NCBI GenBank assembly: GCA_039707465.1
Contig: CM077648.1
Coordinates: 27,531,119 to 27,595,118, forward strand
Direction: 5' to 3'
Length of the DNA: 64,000 nt
Source: Rhabdophis nuchalis
Lineage: Eukaryota > Chordata > Lepidosauria > Squamata > Natricidae
Positions 18,100 to 29,679 of the stretch are shown one piece after another; positions within the stretch are counted from its first letter, which is position 1; each line of letters starts with the position of its first letter. The notes under the pieces are model-generated. The model was given only the letters and a program-made list of their open reading frames with translations, was not told the origin of the DNA and searched no databases. Both the position numbers and the translations under genes were made by a program.

Positions 18100-18800
18100 T
18101 CTGGGTTTGCACAACCCAGTTGCACCAATTCTTGCATCAGGAGATTGTACTCGTTGTTATTCATACCTTGCTCACTATTCACCTGGATTATGCAATGCCT
18201 TCTATATGGACTGGTCTTAAAGACTATTTGATAACTCTTCATGCAGAAGGCAGTGGCACAAATGATTATGGGCACATCTCAGTGTAGCCTTATAACAACA
18301 TTGATTCACAAGTCATACAAGGTACTAGGAAGCTTCTAGGTACAGTTTGAGGTACTGATTATTACCTATGAAACCCTTCATGACACTGAACCTGGTTATT
18401 GCAGGAATGCCTATTTACAATTACTTCAGTCATCCAATAAGATTTAATGAGGTAGACATGCTCTAGATCCCATTACTTAAGTTGTGATAGGGAAGCCATT
18501 TATATAGGGCATATATATAGGGCATCTTAAGTTGTGATAGGAATCAACCTATATAGGGCAGGTACAGCAACACTGTTGTTGTTTTTTCTGTTGCTGTACC
18601 TGTCCTACATAGCATTCATCCTGAGATTAAGATAACTCCCAAAATCTTCCTACCTTTTTGAAGGTCCGAAGACCTGGATTTTCTGCCAAATTTTACATGT
18701 CTTGACACTTTATGACAGTTTAAATATTTTTTTACTATGTTTTAATGTGGGGTTATTGTTGTTGTGGTAATAAGCTCTTTTTAATTGTGTATTTCTCAGT
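18100..18800 (+). mobile_element. Old CR1/L2-group LINE, reverse transcriptase end
   Basis: Aligns by eye with the better preserved copies at 24953-25520 and in reverse at 37771-38535: the 'ctggattatgcaatgcc' segment and the later 'attacctatgaaacccttcatg' segment occur in the same order. It is heavily decayed, with frames broken. Confidence 0.6.
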
Positions 18801-19206
18801 TAAAAATCAATTGGACATCTATATAAATTTACTTTTTGAACAAGAAACGATTCCTTGATATTATCTGAGAATACAAATATTTTCCAGCAGATGTTAGGTA
18901 GGTTTATCATTCAGCGAGGAAAATGGATCTGAAAATTAATCTGTCAAAGAACAAGGTAATTGTTTTTGACAGTGAAAATGGAGAAAACAATTACGAGTTA
19001 TGTTACATGAAGAAAAATTAGAGCAAATAAATGAATATGTGTACTTTGGGGAAATGTTCACTAATGATGTGTAAATGAACGAATACATTTTAATATGTAA
19101 AAAAGTTGGTAGGAAAATAGTGGATATCATACTGCTTGCCACTAGGAATCAATTGGGTTTTTAGGAGGGCAGAAGCAAAAATAGCTAAGTATAAAAGTAT
19201 ATTATA
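18801..19206. other. Unassigned sequence
   Basis: Nothing recognised beyond short frames. Confidence 0.5.
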
Positions 19207-19380
19207 TTTATATTTATTCAATTTATACCCCGCCCTTCTCCAAACGGACCCAGGGCGGCGCACAGGAAAATTAAAATACATACAGAACATCATATAAAAT
19301 TTAAAAAACTAATTCAATGGATCCTGTGCTAAAACCAGATTAAAAATCCCCAAATTTAAAAACTATCTAAAAGTGTTTCT
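19207..19380 (-). mobile_element. CR1/L2-group LINE 3' end
   Basis: Contains 'ataccccgcccttctcc' and 'cagggcggcgcacagg', matching the 3' UTR ends at 37563 and 41880. It is truncated just after the UTR. Confidence 0.75.
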
Positions 19381-20310
19381 GGACAGCTTCGTCTGTGAGA
19401 ATGATAATGTCAGGACGAACTTAAAAGTAAATTTAATGCAGTGGAATTGAGAGGGTTTAAGTACATATGGTAAAAGAAGAAGTTTAAGAATGAATATGAA
19501 CTGAATACAAAACTGAGTGACCAGCAAAAAAAAAAAAGTATAGTAAAGATCAAATAAACCTATGAATGAAGAATGCATGTATCAAGAGGAAGAAGACAAG
19601 GATTTTTCTGAAAGAAATACAGAAGGCAAGTTATGAAAAAGTGTATGGATAAGGCAGAAGAAATAATTGTTTTGGGGAATAGAAATACACATAAATGCAT
19701 ACTGGATACTATTTGATTAAACTATGTCCGTGGAGATTCTCAGTAATTCAAGTCATAGTTGTCTCACAGGTGCTTTTTCAAAAGGCAACTACTGTTTTTT
19801 CCTTGAGAAAGAAGAAAGCATTTGTCTTCTCATCCAAGAAGCTTCAGTGAACTATTTAACTATGGTATACTTCCTTTAACTATGTTTTAACTATGTTTCT
19901 TTTCCTAATCTCATTACTTTTATCTCTAGCTGTACTACTGTATTCCTTTTTTTCTGTTTTCTGTACAACAACCAGAAAGCAATAATGTGATTCATGTACA
20001 GTATATATCCGTCTTTTTCTTTGTGCGATCTATTTCATAAATGAAAAATAATACTAAAAGTGAACTTCACATAGGACTAAATTAATCTCCAGTTGATCTA
20101 ATTTTCTGAGAAACAAATTAACATATCTATAAAAATAAAAATGTAACTATGAGTTTGTTCAAAACTGCTAATCTCCGAAAGTACGGCACCGTTCGCTTCC
20201 AACTTTTCACACAACGTTCCTTACAAATACGGCACCAATGATATATATAGATTGCATAGATGTCACACCTGTGCCAGGTACATGCAACAGAAATGTAAAA
20301 AAAGTGTAAA
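19381..20310. other. Mostly unassigned; partial copy of the 17154 repeat at 19768-19850
   Basis: The segment 'gtgctttttcaaaaggcaac' near 19770 repeats the start of the element at 17154. The rest is unrecognised. Confidence 0.45.
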
Positions 20311-20637
20311 ATAGGTAGGTAGATGGACACAGAGAAAGCAGTGGGCCACAGATATTATGTCATCCTTTATGACATAAAATACTCTGTCCATAAGATTCAA
20401 GGAGAAATACGGTAGGTAGGTAGGTAGGTAGGTAGGTAGGTAGGTAGGTAGGTAGGTAGGTAGAGGGATAGAGCGAGGGAGAAATACAGTAGGTAGGTAG
20501 GTAGGTAGAGGGATAGAGAGGGAGAGGGAGAAATACAATAGGTAGGTAGGTAGGTAGGTAGGTAGGTAGGTAGGTAGGTAGGTAGGTAGGTAGGTAGGTA
20601 GAGGGAGAGAGGGAGAAAGGGAGTAGGTAGGTAGGTT
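20311..20637 (+). repeat. (GTAG)n tetranucleotide cluster
   Basis: Four or more GTAG tracts (main ones about 20411-20463 and 20539-20601) separated by 'agggagaaatac'-type spacers. This is a compound repeat that has itself been duplicated. Pro/Tyr/Leu/Thr-rich open frames on the minus strand are artefacts. Confidence 0.92.
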
Positions 20638-20639
20638 GG

Positions 20640-21579
20640 GGGTTATACGGTGGTTGTGTGAACGTGTTTGTGTGTGCAGGTGTAGATCTACACACAGATT
20701 TGTTGGTCATTTAATCAGACTGGTCCACAGCAATGCGTGCCCAGGAACAACTAGTTTTTAATATTGATGAAAAAATTAACATAACTTCAGATATGCAATG
20801 GAGAAATATAGAAGGATAAAAGATAGCAATTGTTATCTATATTTTATGGTTCAGAAGATTGCATTGGAAAAATTCAGTTTCGGTCCTTGATATTTCTTAA
20901 ATTAAGTTAGGATCCTGAAAAATGACAATGTTAGTAATGCTGTACTGGCTTCTGTGGACTAATAGAGTGCTTCTATGATTTCTGTTTGTGGTAAGAAAAA
21001 TGTTTTATTGCACTCAAAAATAAATGAAGATTAAAGGGTGGGTGGCCATCCACTGAATATAATGTTTTGATTGGTTTAAATTGAAATGAACCAAATTAGT
21101 TTGTTGACATAATACCATAAACTGTACTACAATTAAGATGAGATAATTTCAAGGACCAGTTATTATAATAATAGTCACAGATACAACAATGAAAGAACAT
21201 AATCTTAACTTCAGACTTTAAGCACATATCATCTCCCCTCAAAATAATAAATAATGTGACACAGTACATAGAGATACCTATCTTAAGTACTAAGAATTAT
21301 TGTATTAACTGCTTTTTTTTAAAAAAAATTACAGTAATCTGTGACCTTGCATGACAGATGTCACAAAACGTACAGGTGAAGATAATAACTATCACATGAG
21401 AGGAAGATGTAAGAAAGGTAAAATTAATCAAGATGGAATTAAATTCATCTAAAGTTCAGACACACAGAATACACCTATTCAGGTATAGAAAATCCTACTT
21501 AAAAGTCACTAAAAATGTTTCTCTCCAAGAAACAAACTGACATGGATTTATTGACAACGAATGCAAAATAGTGTTTAAC
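20640..21579. other. Unassigned sequence
   Basis: No gene or repeat recognised. Confidence 0.5.
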
Positions 21580-22575
21580 ATGCTGGTTTAGAATGGATCA
21601 AAGACTTCCTGACCAATTGTCCACAAACAGTAAGGGTTGGGTCCTTTACATCTTCCATGCTGAAGCTCAGCACAGGGTCCCTCAGGGCTGTGTGCTCAGC
21701 CCCTATCTCTACTCACTGTATACATATAACTGCATATCCTCTGATCCATCCAACATCATAATAAAGTTTGCAGATGACACAATGATGGTGGGTCTCATAA
21801 CTGGAGGGGACGAATCAGCATACAGGGAAGAAGTCCAGAAGGAATCCGCATGGTGCTCAAGAAACAACTTACATCTAAATACTAGCAAGACAAAGGAGAT
21901 GGTGCTAGATTTCCAGAAGCACAGAGAGGAGCCTGCCCCACTGTATATTGAGGGGGGCTGTGTGAAGAGGGTTCCTCTTTTAAATTCTTAGGAATGCTTA
22001 TTAGCCAAGATCTCACCTGGAAAAACAACACATCTCTGGTGATAGGAATACTTCATTGTGATAGGATACTTCATTTCCTTAGAGTCCTGTGGAAAAATCA
22101 GGTGGAACAACGGCTGATGACCTCTTTCTATCGGTCCACCATAGAAAGTGTCTTCACATATTGTATCACAGTGTGGTATGCTGGTTTAACAGTTGCGGAG
22201 GGGAAAGCACTACAGAGAGTGATCAATTCGGCACAAGAAACCATCGGTTGCCCTCTGACATCACTGGATAACATCACCAGATCTCGCTGCTTTAGCAGAG
22301 CAAGGAAGATTCTCATAGATGATTCACACTCTGGTTGGTATCTCTTTGCACTTCTACCATCAGGCAGAAGATATCAAAGTATAGCCAGCCGAACAAACAG
22401 GTTTAAAGATAGCTTCTATCCTTGGGCTGTGAGACTTTTAAATTCAACCGCAATCACTCCATGCACATGCTAGTTTTTTCTTTTTTCTTTTCTCTCTTTT
22501 TTTGTTTCTGTTATAATTTTGCACCAGTAAAGTTAAAGCCAATTTCATTATAATTTTAGTACAATGACAATAAAG

Positions 22576-22654
<79 letters not shown>

Positions 22655-22655
22655 G
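21580..22655 (+). mobile_element. Rex/CR1-like LINE, reverse transcriptase C-terminal half, with (ATT)n tail
   Basis: Two abutting frames (about 21593-21991 and 21994-22473) encode RT motifs: VPQGCVLSP, then FADDT (the catalytic Asp pair), then NNLHLNTSKTKEMV, and LLPSGRRYQS near the end. A frameshift near 21990 separates them. The 3' UTR ends 'acaatgacaataaagatt' and runs straight into about 26 ATT units (22575-22654). It is 5'-truncated and inactive. The exact clade is uncertain. Confidence 0.85.
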
Positions 22656-24240
22656 GAACAAATTCTAATTGATCCTCAAGTACAGAATGATTTGGAACTG
22701 GTCATTTTTTCTCAACCCAACTTTAGAGAGCTGTTGATCTGCAGAAAGGAGCAGTGAGCATGAGCTGAAACTCCAGAATGAAAAGTGTTATACTCAATGT
22801 AACAAATAAAGAAATGAGCATTACAAATACCATTTTATGGACCTGGTGATGTAATCATTTATACACTCCCTTATTCTTTCTCTTGGTTATAGTAAGACTT
22901 GCACGTACCTGCTTTTAATGTTTATCATTTTCAATTTTGGTTTTCTCCCCACTTGGTTCTAAGGATTATTGTATTCTTACTATTTCCTGTATTTTGTTTA
23001 TCGATTGTATTATTTGATTGTTTCTAACTATGTGAACTGACCAGAATCACAAATGTGAGATAGGCAGGTATATAAATTGAATTAATTAATAAATTAGATA
23101 CATATTTTTTTTTAAATAGAGAAGCAAAGAAAAGAGGAAATAAGAAAGAATGTAATCATTTTGTTTTGTGATACCAGCACAATATTGATTCATTAATAAT
23201 TTTAAAAAACAGCTGCTATTATTGCAAAAGAAGAAGTGATTATTTGTAAATGATGTTGCTTTAAACTATTTGTCCACTCAAGAATCAACCTGTTGTTGTC
23301 TTCTTTGGGATCTACAATATTATTGGTATTATTATTTTCAACGGAAGTAAAACATCAGCTATATATGAGATCCAATGGTGCCCCTCTGTGAATAGGAATA
23401 GTTCTTACATGCTGACCTGTCTCTACTATTAGGGCAGGGCAACCTTTTTTTTTTAAATCAAAATCCATATTGATTGGTAAAAATTATTTCAACCTCCAAG
23501 GAATATAATATTAGTAGCAGAAGCCATGACATTTGTTTTTTTTTATTTTTATTGAAATTTTTTTCTTGAACGTTAAAAGAAGGTGGTAAGTTGTTAAAAT
23601 TGTTTATATTTGTGATGAAGAGGGCCATTAGTGAATGAAATACTTATCTTTCTTTTTCTTATAGTATTCACATGACATTGATTTCATTATTTTCTTTTAA
23701 AAAGGTATAGTGATCTTATTTGCTAAGGAGATTAATGGTAAATGTATCTTGTTAAAAGCAGAATTGCAAGTATTTTGAAAGTAGTTAGTGCATGGAATAT
23801 TTTATAAAATCACAAAGGTATATTAAATGTTCAGTTGCCTCAAACATTCTACTTCATTACATAATAATTCGTTCTATTCACCTTACATTCCTTGTTGAAA
23901 ATTGGTAGACTCTCGTGAACATGGTTCAGATAAATTGATACTACTTTTCAAAACTGCTAATCTGTGCTAATGTCATTTTGGTAATAGTCTAGCAACAGCT
24001 GTTAGAATGTTGTCCCTGTAGGTCATAGAGTGAAGATGGGAAAATCCTTAATAAAATGTTGTCAGAAGCTACAGGTGGGAAATAAAGGAGCTCTTGTGAC
24101 CTGTAATCCTACTCCCTCATACAATCATGGAGTGTACAGTCATTTCATGGCTGAAATTAGATAACATGCTGGTAGTCTTCTAATATCAATTTATGCAGTT
24201 TGCCAGTATCACTTCTGGTGAAGAATCATAAAACAGAGAG
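22656..24240. other. Mostly unassigned; LINE-like tail near 23040-23095
   Basis: 'aaatgtgagataggcaggta' followed by 'tataaattgaattaatta' near 23050 resembles the 3' tail of squamate LINEs or SINEs. No body was recognised. No gene seen. Confidence 0.45.
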
Positions 24241-24257
24241 CAGAGGACTTCTTTCAT

Positions 24258-24302
24258 TTCTTTCATTCCTTCCTTCCTTTCTTTCTTTCTTTCTTTCTTT
24301 CT
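24258..24302 (+). repeat. (TTTC)n microsatellite
   Basis: Short TTTC/TTCC tract. Confidence 0.85.
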
Positions 24303-24576
24303 AACTTACTTTCAGAATTGCATATAAAAATAGCAGCTAATCTAAATAAAGGCGGTTTTTAAAATATAAATTATGTTAGCTTTCACAAACATTGCATAGT
24401 CAGTCTTAAAGAAATTAAGGAATTAAGAAATTAAGTATGGAGTGTTAATGGACAGCTTCTATTTTCTCTAGATCAAATGATTCCATGAGCCATTTTACAT
24501 CCCAGTAAGATACCTAGTACATGTATGTACTGATATACATATATAGATATACAGTATTTGTGTACATAAATATGAT

Positions 24577-24712
24577 GTACCTAGAACTAAGGAGAAACTT
24601 CCCAGTGATGAAAGCAATGGAATACCTTGCCTTCAGATGTTGTGGGTGCTCCATCACTGAAGGCTTTCCAAAAAATGGGTTGAACTAGAAGACCTTTCAA
24701 CATATATGTATG
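24577..24712 (+). mobile_element. CR1 LINE 3' end fragment
   Basis: Contains 'cctagaactaaggagaaa' and 'gaactagaagacctttcaac'. It closely resembles 25605-25750, about 1 kb away. Both follow similar 'atatagatatac' sequence, so the pair may be a local duplication. Confidence 0.7.
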
Positions 24713-24739
24713 CCTTGATATACATATATAGATATATGC

Positions 24740-24960
24740 TGGTATTGTTGTCTTCGGGTGTTTTCCCGTGTAAGCATGACATTGTTTTTGCAACGTTTCA
24801 GCAAGATCTCACTTGCCATCTTCAGGCTTCGGTCTGCGGTTACGAAGGCGTCGCTTTTTGTTAAATCTTAGGTGGGGGGTGGAGTGCTGACTGTTGTTGT
24901 GAGTGGGTTGATTGGCTGTGCAGCTGTATCATGATTGGTAGATTGATGCTGATTGGTGCA
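24740..24960 (-). mobile_element. Penelope-like element terminus (tentative)
   Basis: The complement holds 'ctgaagatggcaagtgagat' and 'tgctgaaacgttgcaa', in the style of Penelope-like element LTR-like ends. A short related piece ('cacccgtgaaaatctacgaa') at 25548-25575 suggests the LINE at 24961-25545 lies inside it. Family call from memory. Confidence 0.5.
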
Positions 24961-25545
24961 TGTGGCCGCGCTGGGGATTCTGGGAGCTTCTAGATGCTCC
25001 CATGTGATACCTCTCCTGCATGAGCTACACTGGCTGCCTGTGGCTTTCCGGGTGCACTTCAAGGTGCTAGTGCCCACCTTTAAAGCGCTCCATGGCAAGG
25101 GACCTGGTTACCTGCAAGACCGCCTCCTCCTGCCAAATACCTCCCACTGACCAGTTCACTCCCACAGAGAGGGCCTCCTTAGGGTGCCGTCGGCTAAACA
25201 ATGCCGGCTGGCGACCCCCAGGGGGAGAGCCTTCTCTGTGGCAGCTCCCGCCCTCTGGAATGACCTACCCCCTGGACTAAGGACGATCTCAGACCTACAT
25301 CTTTTCCGTCGGGCCCTGAAGACACATTTATTCTGCGCTGCTGGCCTGTCATAGTTTTTAAAGGTGGTTTTTAAAGGGATTTTATAGTGATTTTAGTATG
25401 GGGTTTTAAAATGTAGGCCATTTATTTAATATCTTTTTAACATATTGTTTTAGATTTTTGTACCGTTTATTTTATTGTGGCTGTACACCGCCCTGAGTCC
25501 CAAAAGGGAGAAGGGTGGTATATAAATCAAATAAACTATAACTAT
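24961..25545 (+). mobile_element. CR1/L2-group LINE, RT C-terminus and 3' UTR
   Basis: The translation carries LHELHWLPVAFRVHFKVLV, shared with the copies at 37771 and 42075, then a frameshift near 25148, the 'PSLWQLPPSGMT' region and a 3' UTR with 'gtacaccgccctgagtccc'. It is 5'-truncated. Confidence 0.85.
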
Positions 25546-25604
25546 ACCTACACCCGTGAAAATCTACGAAAGCAAATATAGATATATGTATACATATATA
25601 TGAT

Positions 25605-25750
25605 ATACCTAGAACTAAGGAGAAAATTCATAATGATGAGAGCAATGGAATACCTTGCCTCCAGATGATGAGGGTGCTCCATCACTGGAGGCTTTCAAAA
25701 TGTGGGTTGGACTAGAAGACCTTCCAACTCTCATTATTCTATGTTCTATG
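25605..25750 (+). mobile_element. CR1 LINE 3' end fragment
   Basis: 'cctagaactaaggagaaaa' through 'ggactagaagaccttccaac', ending with ATTCTATG-type repeats. Sister of 24577-24712. Confidence 0.8.
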
Positions 25751-25789
25751 ATATTTGCATTAGAAGGAATATACAGCAAGTAAATGAGG

Positions 25790-25995
25790 AAGAGCCAGAT
25801 GGACTCAATGTTTAGAGCATTGACTAGAAACCAGGAGACTGTGAAAGTCAGTTGGGTGACTTTGGGTCAGTAACTCTCTTTCATCCCAACTCACCTCATA
25901 GGGTTGCTGTTGCAGGAGAAGGAAGGAGTTCTAGGTATGCTTGCCACCTACAGTTACTTATAAATTAATAAAGGCAGGATAAAAATCTAAAAATA
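25790..25995 (+). mobile_element. tRNA-derived SINE
   Basis: The body 'gaaagtcagttgggtgactt' then 'cccaactcacctcatagggt' and a tail 'ataaaggcaggataaaaat' match the SINE at 40509-40735. The head is diverged. Confidence 0.7.
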
Positions 25996-28787
25996 AAGCC
26001 ATAATTGAGTTACTTGATTTAAATTTTGTTCTTTTTTTAGACATTAAAAGGTAAAGCTAAATAGGTATTTCCTCCAATATATTGTTGAAATAAGGACACT
26101 GGCAAGGCAGAAGAAAAATAATAGTAACAGTCTATAAGTGGGGTTTTATTCATGGCTTAACTGTGATGAATGTATTGATTAACAGGGCCAAAGTAGCATT
26201 TCTGATGTTGGGTTACATAAAAGAAATAAGCCAAAGTGATAGATAGACAGTATGAGTTTTGAAAAAAAGGCAATTTCAGTGACAATGTTTGTGATGAGAA
26301 TCTTAAATTTAGTCCTACAATCCAAAAAAGTGATACCTACAGATTTTTGTTGGGTTTTTTGTTTTTAAAAAACCCACTAATTTCTATCTTTTCTCCTTCC
26401 CTTTGGGAGTATACTTATATTTCAAAAGGAAAATGGCTACTTCAGAAATACTATTCGGCTCTATAGATAATTGTTTTCTACCACTGCTTACATTTTAAAC
26501 ATTACAATATTATTAGTCAATGTCGAAATGTTAATATGTCCTGTTTTAAAATTCTTGTTCAATCTGAGATTACTGCATTTGATTTTTCATTAGCAGATGT
26601 AGTAAACGCCTAAGGAAAATTAGATATAGCTGAAAACCATTATTTATCGGCTTCAGAAGAAATAAATTGTCATTGCTGAAAATTTAATGCCATCGGGGGT
26701 TTTTTCCCCCTTCTATTCTACTTGCACAAGGAGCACTATTGCTAATAGACTTCAGAGCTTGAAATAAATAAATCTTTGGAATCCTGTTGCATCTCATGGG
26801 GTGTGACATTTGACAGTCTTTTATAGTGCCGAACGAAACAAGTTTGTGAGCTGGAATTCAATTGCGGTGTATTGATTCCTTGCATCAGTCATTATTCCCT
26901 GCTGATTGACAGCTGAAAATTGGTTACGTTAAGTATTTCATATGTTATATTGGCTGACATTTGCTTGCCTGCTCTTGTGTCAATATTGTTGTAAAGATCT
27001 CCAGCTCTATGAGATAGCAATATACACCGACTGTGGCTTTTGTGTGATGTTCCAGTGTTTTTCCTGACATAATTTAAGACATATTAAAAACCAGCAGCAT
27101 CTCCCCTCTTGAGAAGCTTAATGCCAATATTATTGTCTTCCAGAAGAAGATCATGTATGCTCATAATCGGGTGCTAATTTGCACCCATATGCTCATGTTT
27201 AGGCATTAGGTGCTATAACTGTAAAACTGAGCCTGATTGATTGATTCATGTCAAGCCTCATCTCAGCTCATGCGGTGGAAAGTCATGCGGCTGACCCTTT
27301 TTACACTAAAAAGAGAGATCCCTGTTCCCTTCTTTCACCTAGAACCATCACATTGACTGAATAATCTGTAATACATTAGTGCTGACATTTGTTAGGCAAG
27401 AATTAAACAAGACACAGTAATCATTCCCTTGAATAAGAATTGTGTTTGGTTTCCAGCAGAGTTCTATTAAACGAATAATAGAATTGTCTGCTTCGATGCA
27501 GAGAATGGTGAATATTCCCAGAGATAATGAGCTTCTTTAACTCTTTCATGACTCAGGATCATGTTTTGCTCAGCTCGCCTGATGGGGCAGAAGCCGGAGG
27601 AATCTCAATGGCTATGAATTGCTAGAAGTCAAGAAGTAACCCAAAACAAAATGCAAAAGAGCGAAAAATGGCTGGTGAGAAATGCAAAGATCTTCTTACC
27701 AGAACTCAATCCACCATCTAATTCTCATTTGTGTCACAGGCTTTGGTGACATTTTAGAATTAACTCATTTTGCACAGTAAGTTGCATTCTATAAAATGGT
27801 ATTTCATGCTGATAAAAAAGGAGGAAATAGTCTCAAATTGGCATTGGGTTTCAAAATAAATGTATCACGCATGCACTCCTAAGGATATCTATTGCTGAGT
27901 TGTGGGAAGTGGGTGCGCGATTAAGCCTGCAGCCTCTCAATGCTTCCCACCATTACAAATTCTTGTGTATCTTCTTAGTAAGATATACTGGACACATTTT
28001 GCATAGTATTTCCAGCAACTTTGTTGCTTTTATTCTCCTTGATTTTTCTGTCTCTACACTGTGGAGGGTTTAATTTATTTCTACCTGTCCTCCTTTTATT
28101 GTATATAATTGCCATTTGTGAGTAACCATTGTTTAGTTTGTTCTTCTGCAGTATTTATTTCTACTTAACTGTTTATATAATTGCCATCTTAAGCAAGCTC
28201 ATAGAAGTAATATTTTCAAGCCCTCCCCCAAGAACTTCCATTCCATATTGGCCAGCAACTCCCTTGAGAAGCTTTTCAAAGATTGCAGGAAGCTGCAAAG
28301 GGAGGAGGGAAATAGGAAATTTTCTTTCTGTAAACTTCCTTTATTAACCTCATGGGAAATTAAAACAAGCAGTAGACTCATCGAGAATTCATCAAATGGC
28401 TTACAGAGGTACGTATCTGTGCAGAAGCATGAGGTGTAAACATATGTGGCAAAAATTACTCATTTTGGGGGTTCATCAGATAGATCCAAGATTGTCTGGG
28501 TGAATATTACTCTGTATACCCAGCACTTTTAAAACATGTTTATCTAACCGCTATGTGGTGGGAGGAAGAAGGAATCTGCTATTTGATTCTGCGATTCTGC
28601 AGGTTGATACTCTGCAGGCTTTATTTTACAGTGCAAGTTAGCTATGGAAAGTTGCTAAATTTCATTCTGGTTACTTGTTTTTCAAGCAATTCAGCCCTGA
28701 TTCTGACTTCAGGCCTTGGAATAAAATTTAATACGCAATCAGAATGTGTACTGAATGGGTTACCCTACTTCTATTGACTTAAGTCCA
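25996..28787. other. Repeat-poor stretch without a recognised gene
   Basis: Almost 2.8 kb without any transposon I can identify, unusual in this window. Short frames show no domain. A TGATTGACAG site (26903-26912), the form bound by Pbx/Meis homeodomain pairs, and a TGATTGATTG run near 27234 lie in it. It may include a conserved regulatory element, but nothing here proves that. Confidence 0.45.
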
Positions 28788-29345
28788 TGCTGGCGAACCC
28801 ACAGGTGGCATGCCGAGCCATTTGTCAGGGCATACGAGGCACTGCCCTGTCAGCTGGCCAGCGCACATGTGTACGCTGGGCACTAAATTTGTCCTTTTTT
28901 GAAGCCATTTTTCACTCTCCCCAGGCTCCAGAGGCTTAATAGGAGCCTGGGAAGGGTGAAAAGAGTCTCCCCAGCTCCCCCCCCCCCCGTCCTCCAGAGG
29001 CTTCATCAGCTTCCCTGAAGCCTCCGGAGCACTCAAAAGGATGCTCCAACCAAACTGGAAGTGACCTCCAATTTGCTTGGAGTGTCATTTTCAGTGCTCC
29101 GGAGGCTTCGGGGAAGCCTCCTGAAGCTCTCTGAAGCCTCCAAAGTGCTCAAAACAATGCTCACTTCCGGTTTGGTCGGAGCGTCATTTTGAGTGCTGTG
29201 GAGGCTTCAGGGAAGCCTCCTGAAGGTTGCTGAAGCCTCCGGAGGGCCTCCGGGGGTGGCAGGGTAGGCTGTTTTCACCCTCCCCAGGCTCCTATAAAGC
29301 CTCTGGAGCCTGGGGAGGGTGAAAAGAGCATGCAAAAAATGGGAT
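28788..29345 (+). mobile_element. hAT-like element with internal tandem repeats
   Basis: Opens 'ccatgctggcgaacccacag', matching the terminus at 63965-64000. Inside are about two and a half copies of a roughly 110-bp unit rich in 'gaggcttcagggaagcctcc', each with short inverted repeats, and a C-run at 28980. The right terminus is not clear. Confidence 0.6.
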
Positions 29346-29679
29346 CGTCATTGTAATTCCTTTTATATATTGACTCAATCAGAGCCAATATTATCTGATC
29401 TAGATCAAGTAATATATAGCTTACTTTATCATAACAAACCAGATGAAAATTAAAATGGCAGGGATTTACCAGTGTTTTTTATTCACTTATGTTTAACAAT
29501 GAGGGAGTTCAGGATGCCTGATTAGAATTCTCCAAAGGAGAATCACCAGGTGATATATTCATGTGTAGAAGTCAACATGTGGAAATCAGTGAGCAGCCTT
29601 CCCTTTCTGTCACATTGGTGATGTCATGGAAGAGCCAGGTCCCATTCCAGTGTGATTGGCACTGAATACATCATGAGAC
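29346..29679. other. Unassigned sequence
   Basis: No feature recognised. Confidence 0.5.

Noticed and set aside
20411..20637. Regularly spaced repeats suggestive of a CRISPR array
   Set aside because: Tetranucleotide repeat with slippage-derived spacers in vertebrate DNA.
20263..20710. Minus-strand frames rich in Leu-Pro-Thr-Tyr
   Set aside because: Direct translation of the (GTAG)n array.
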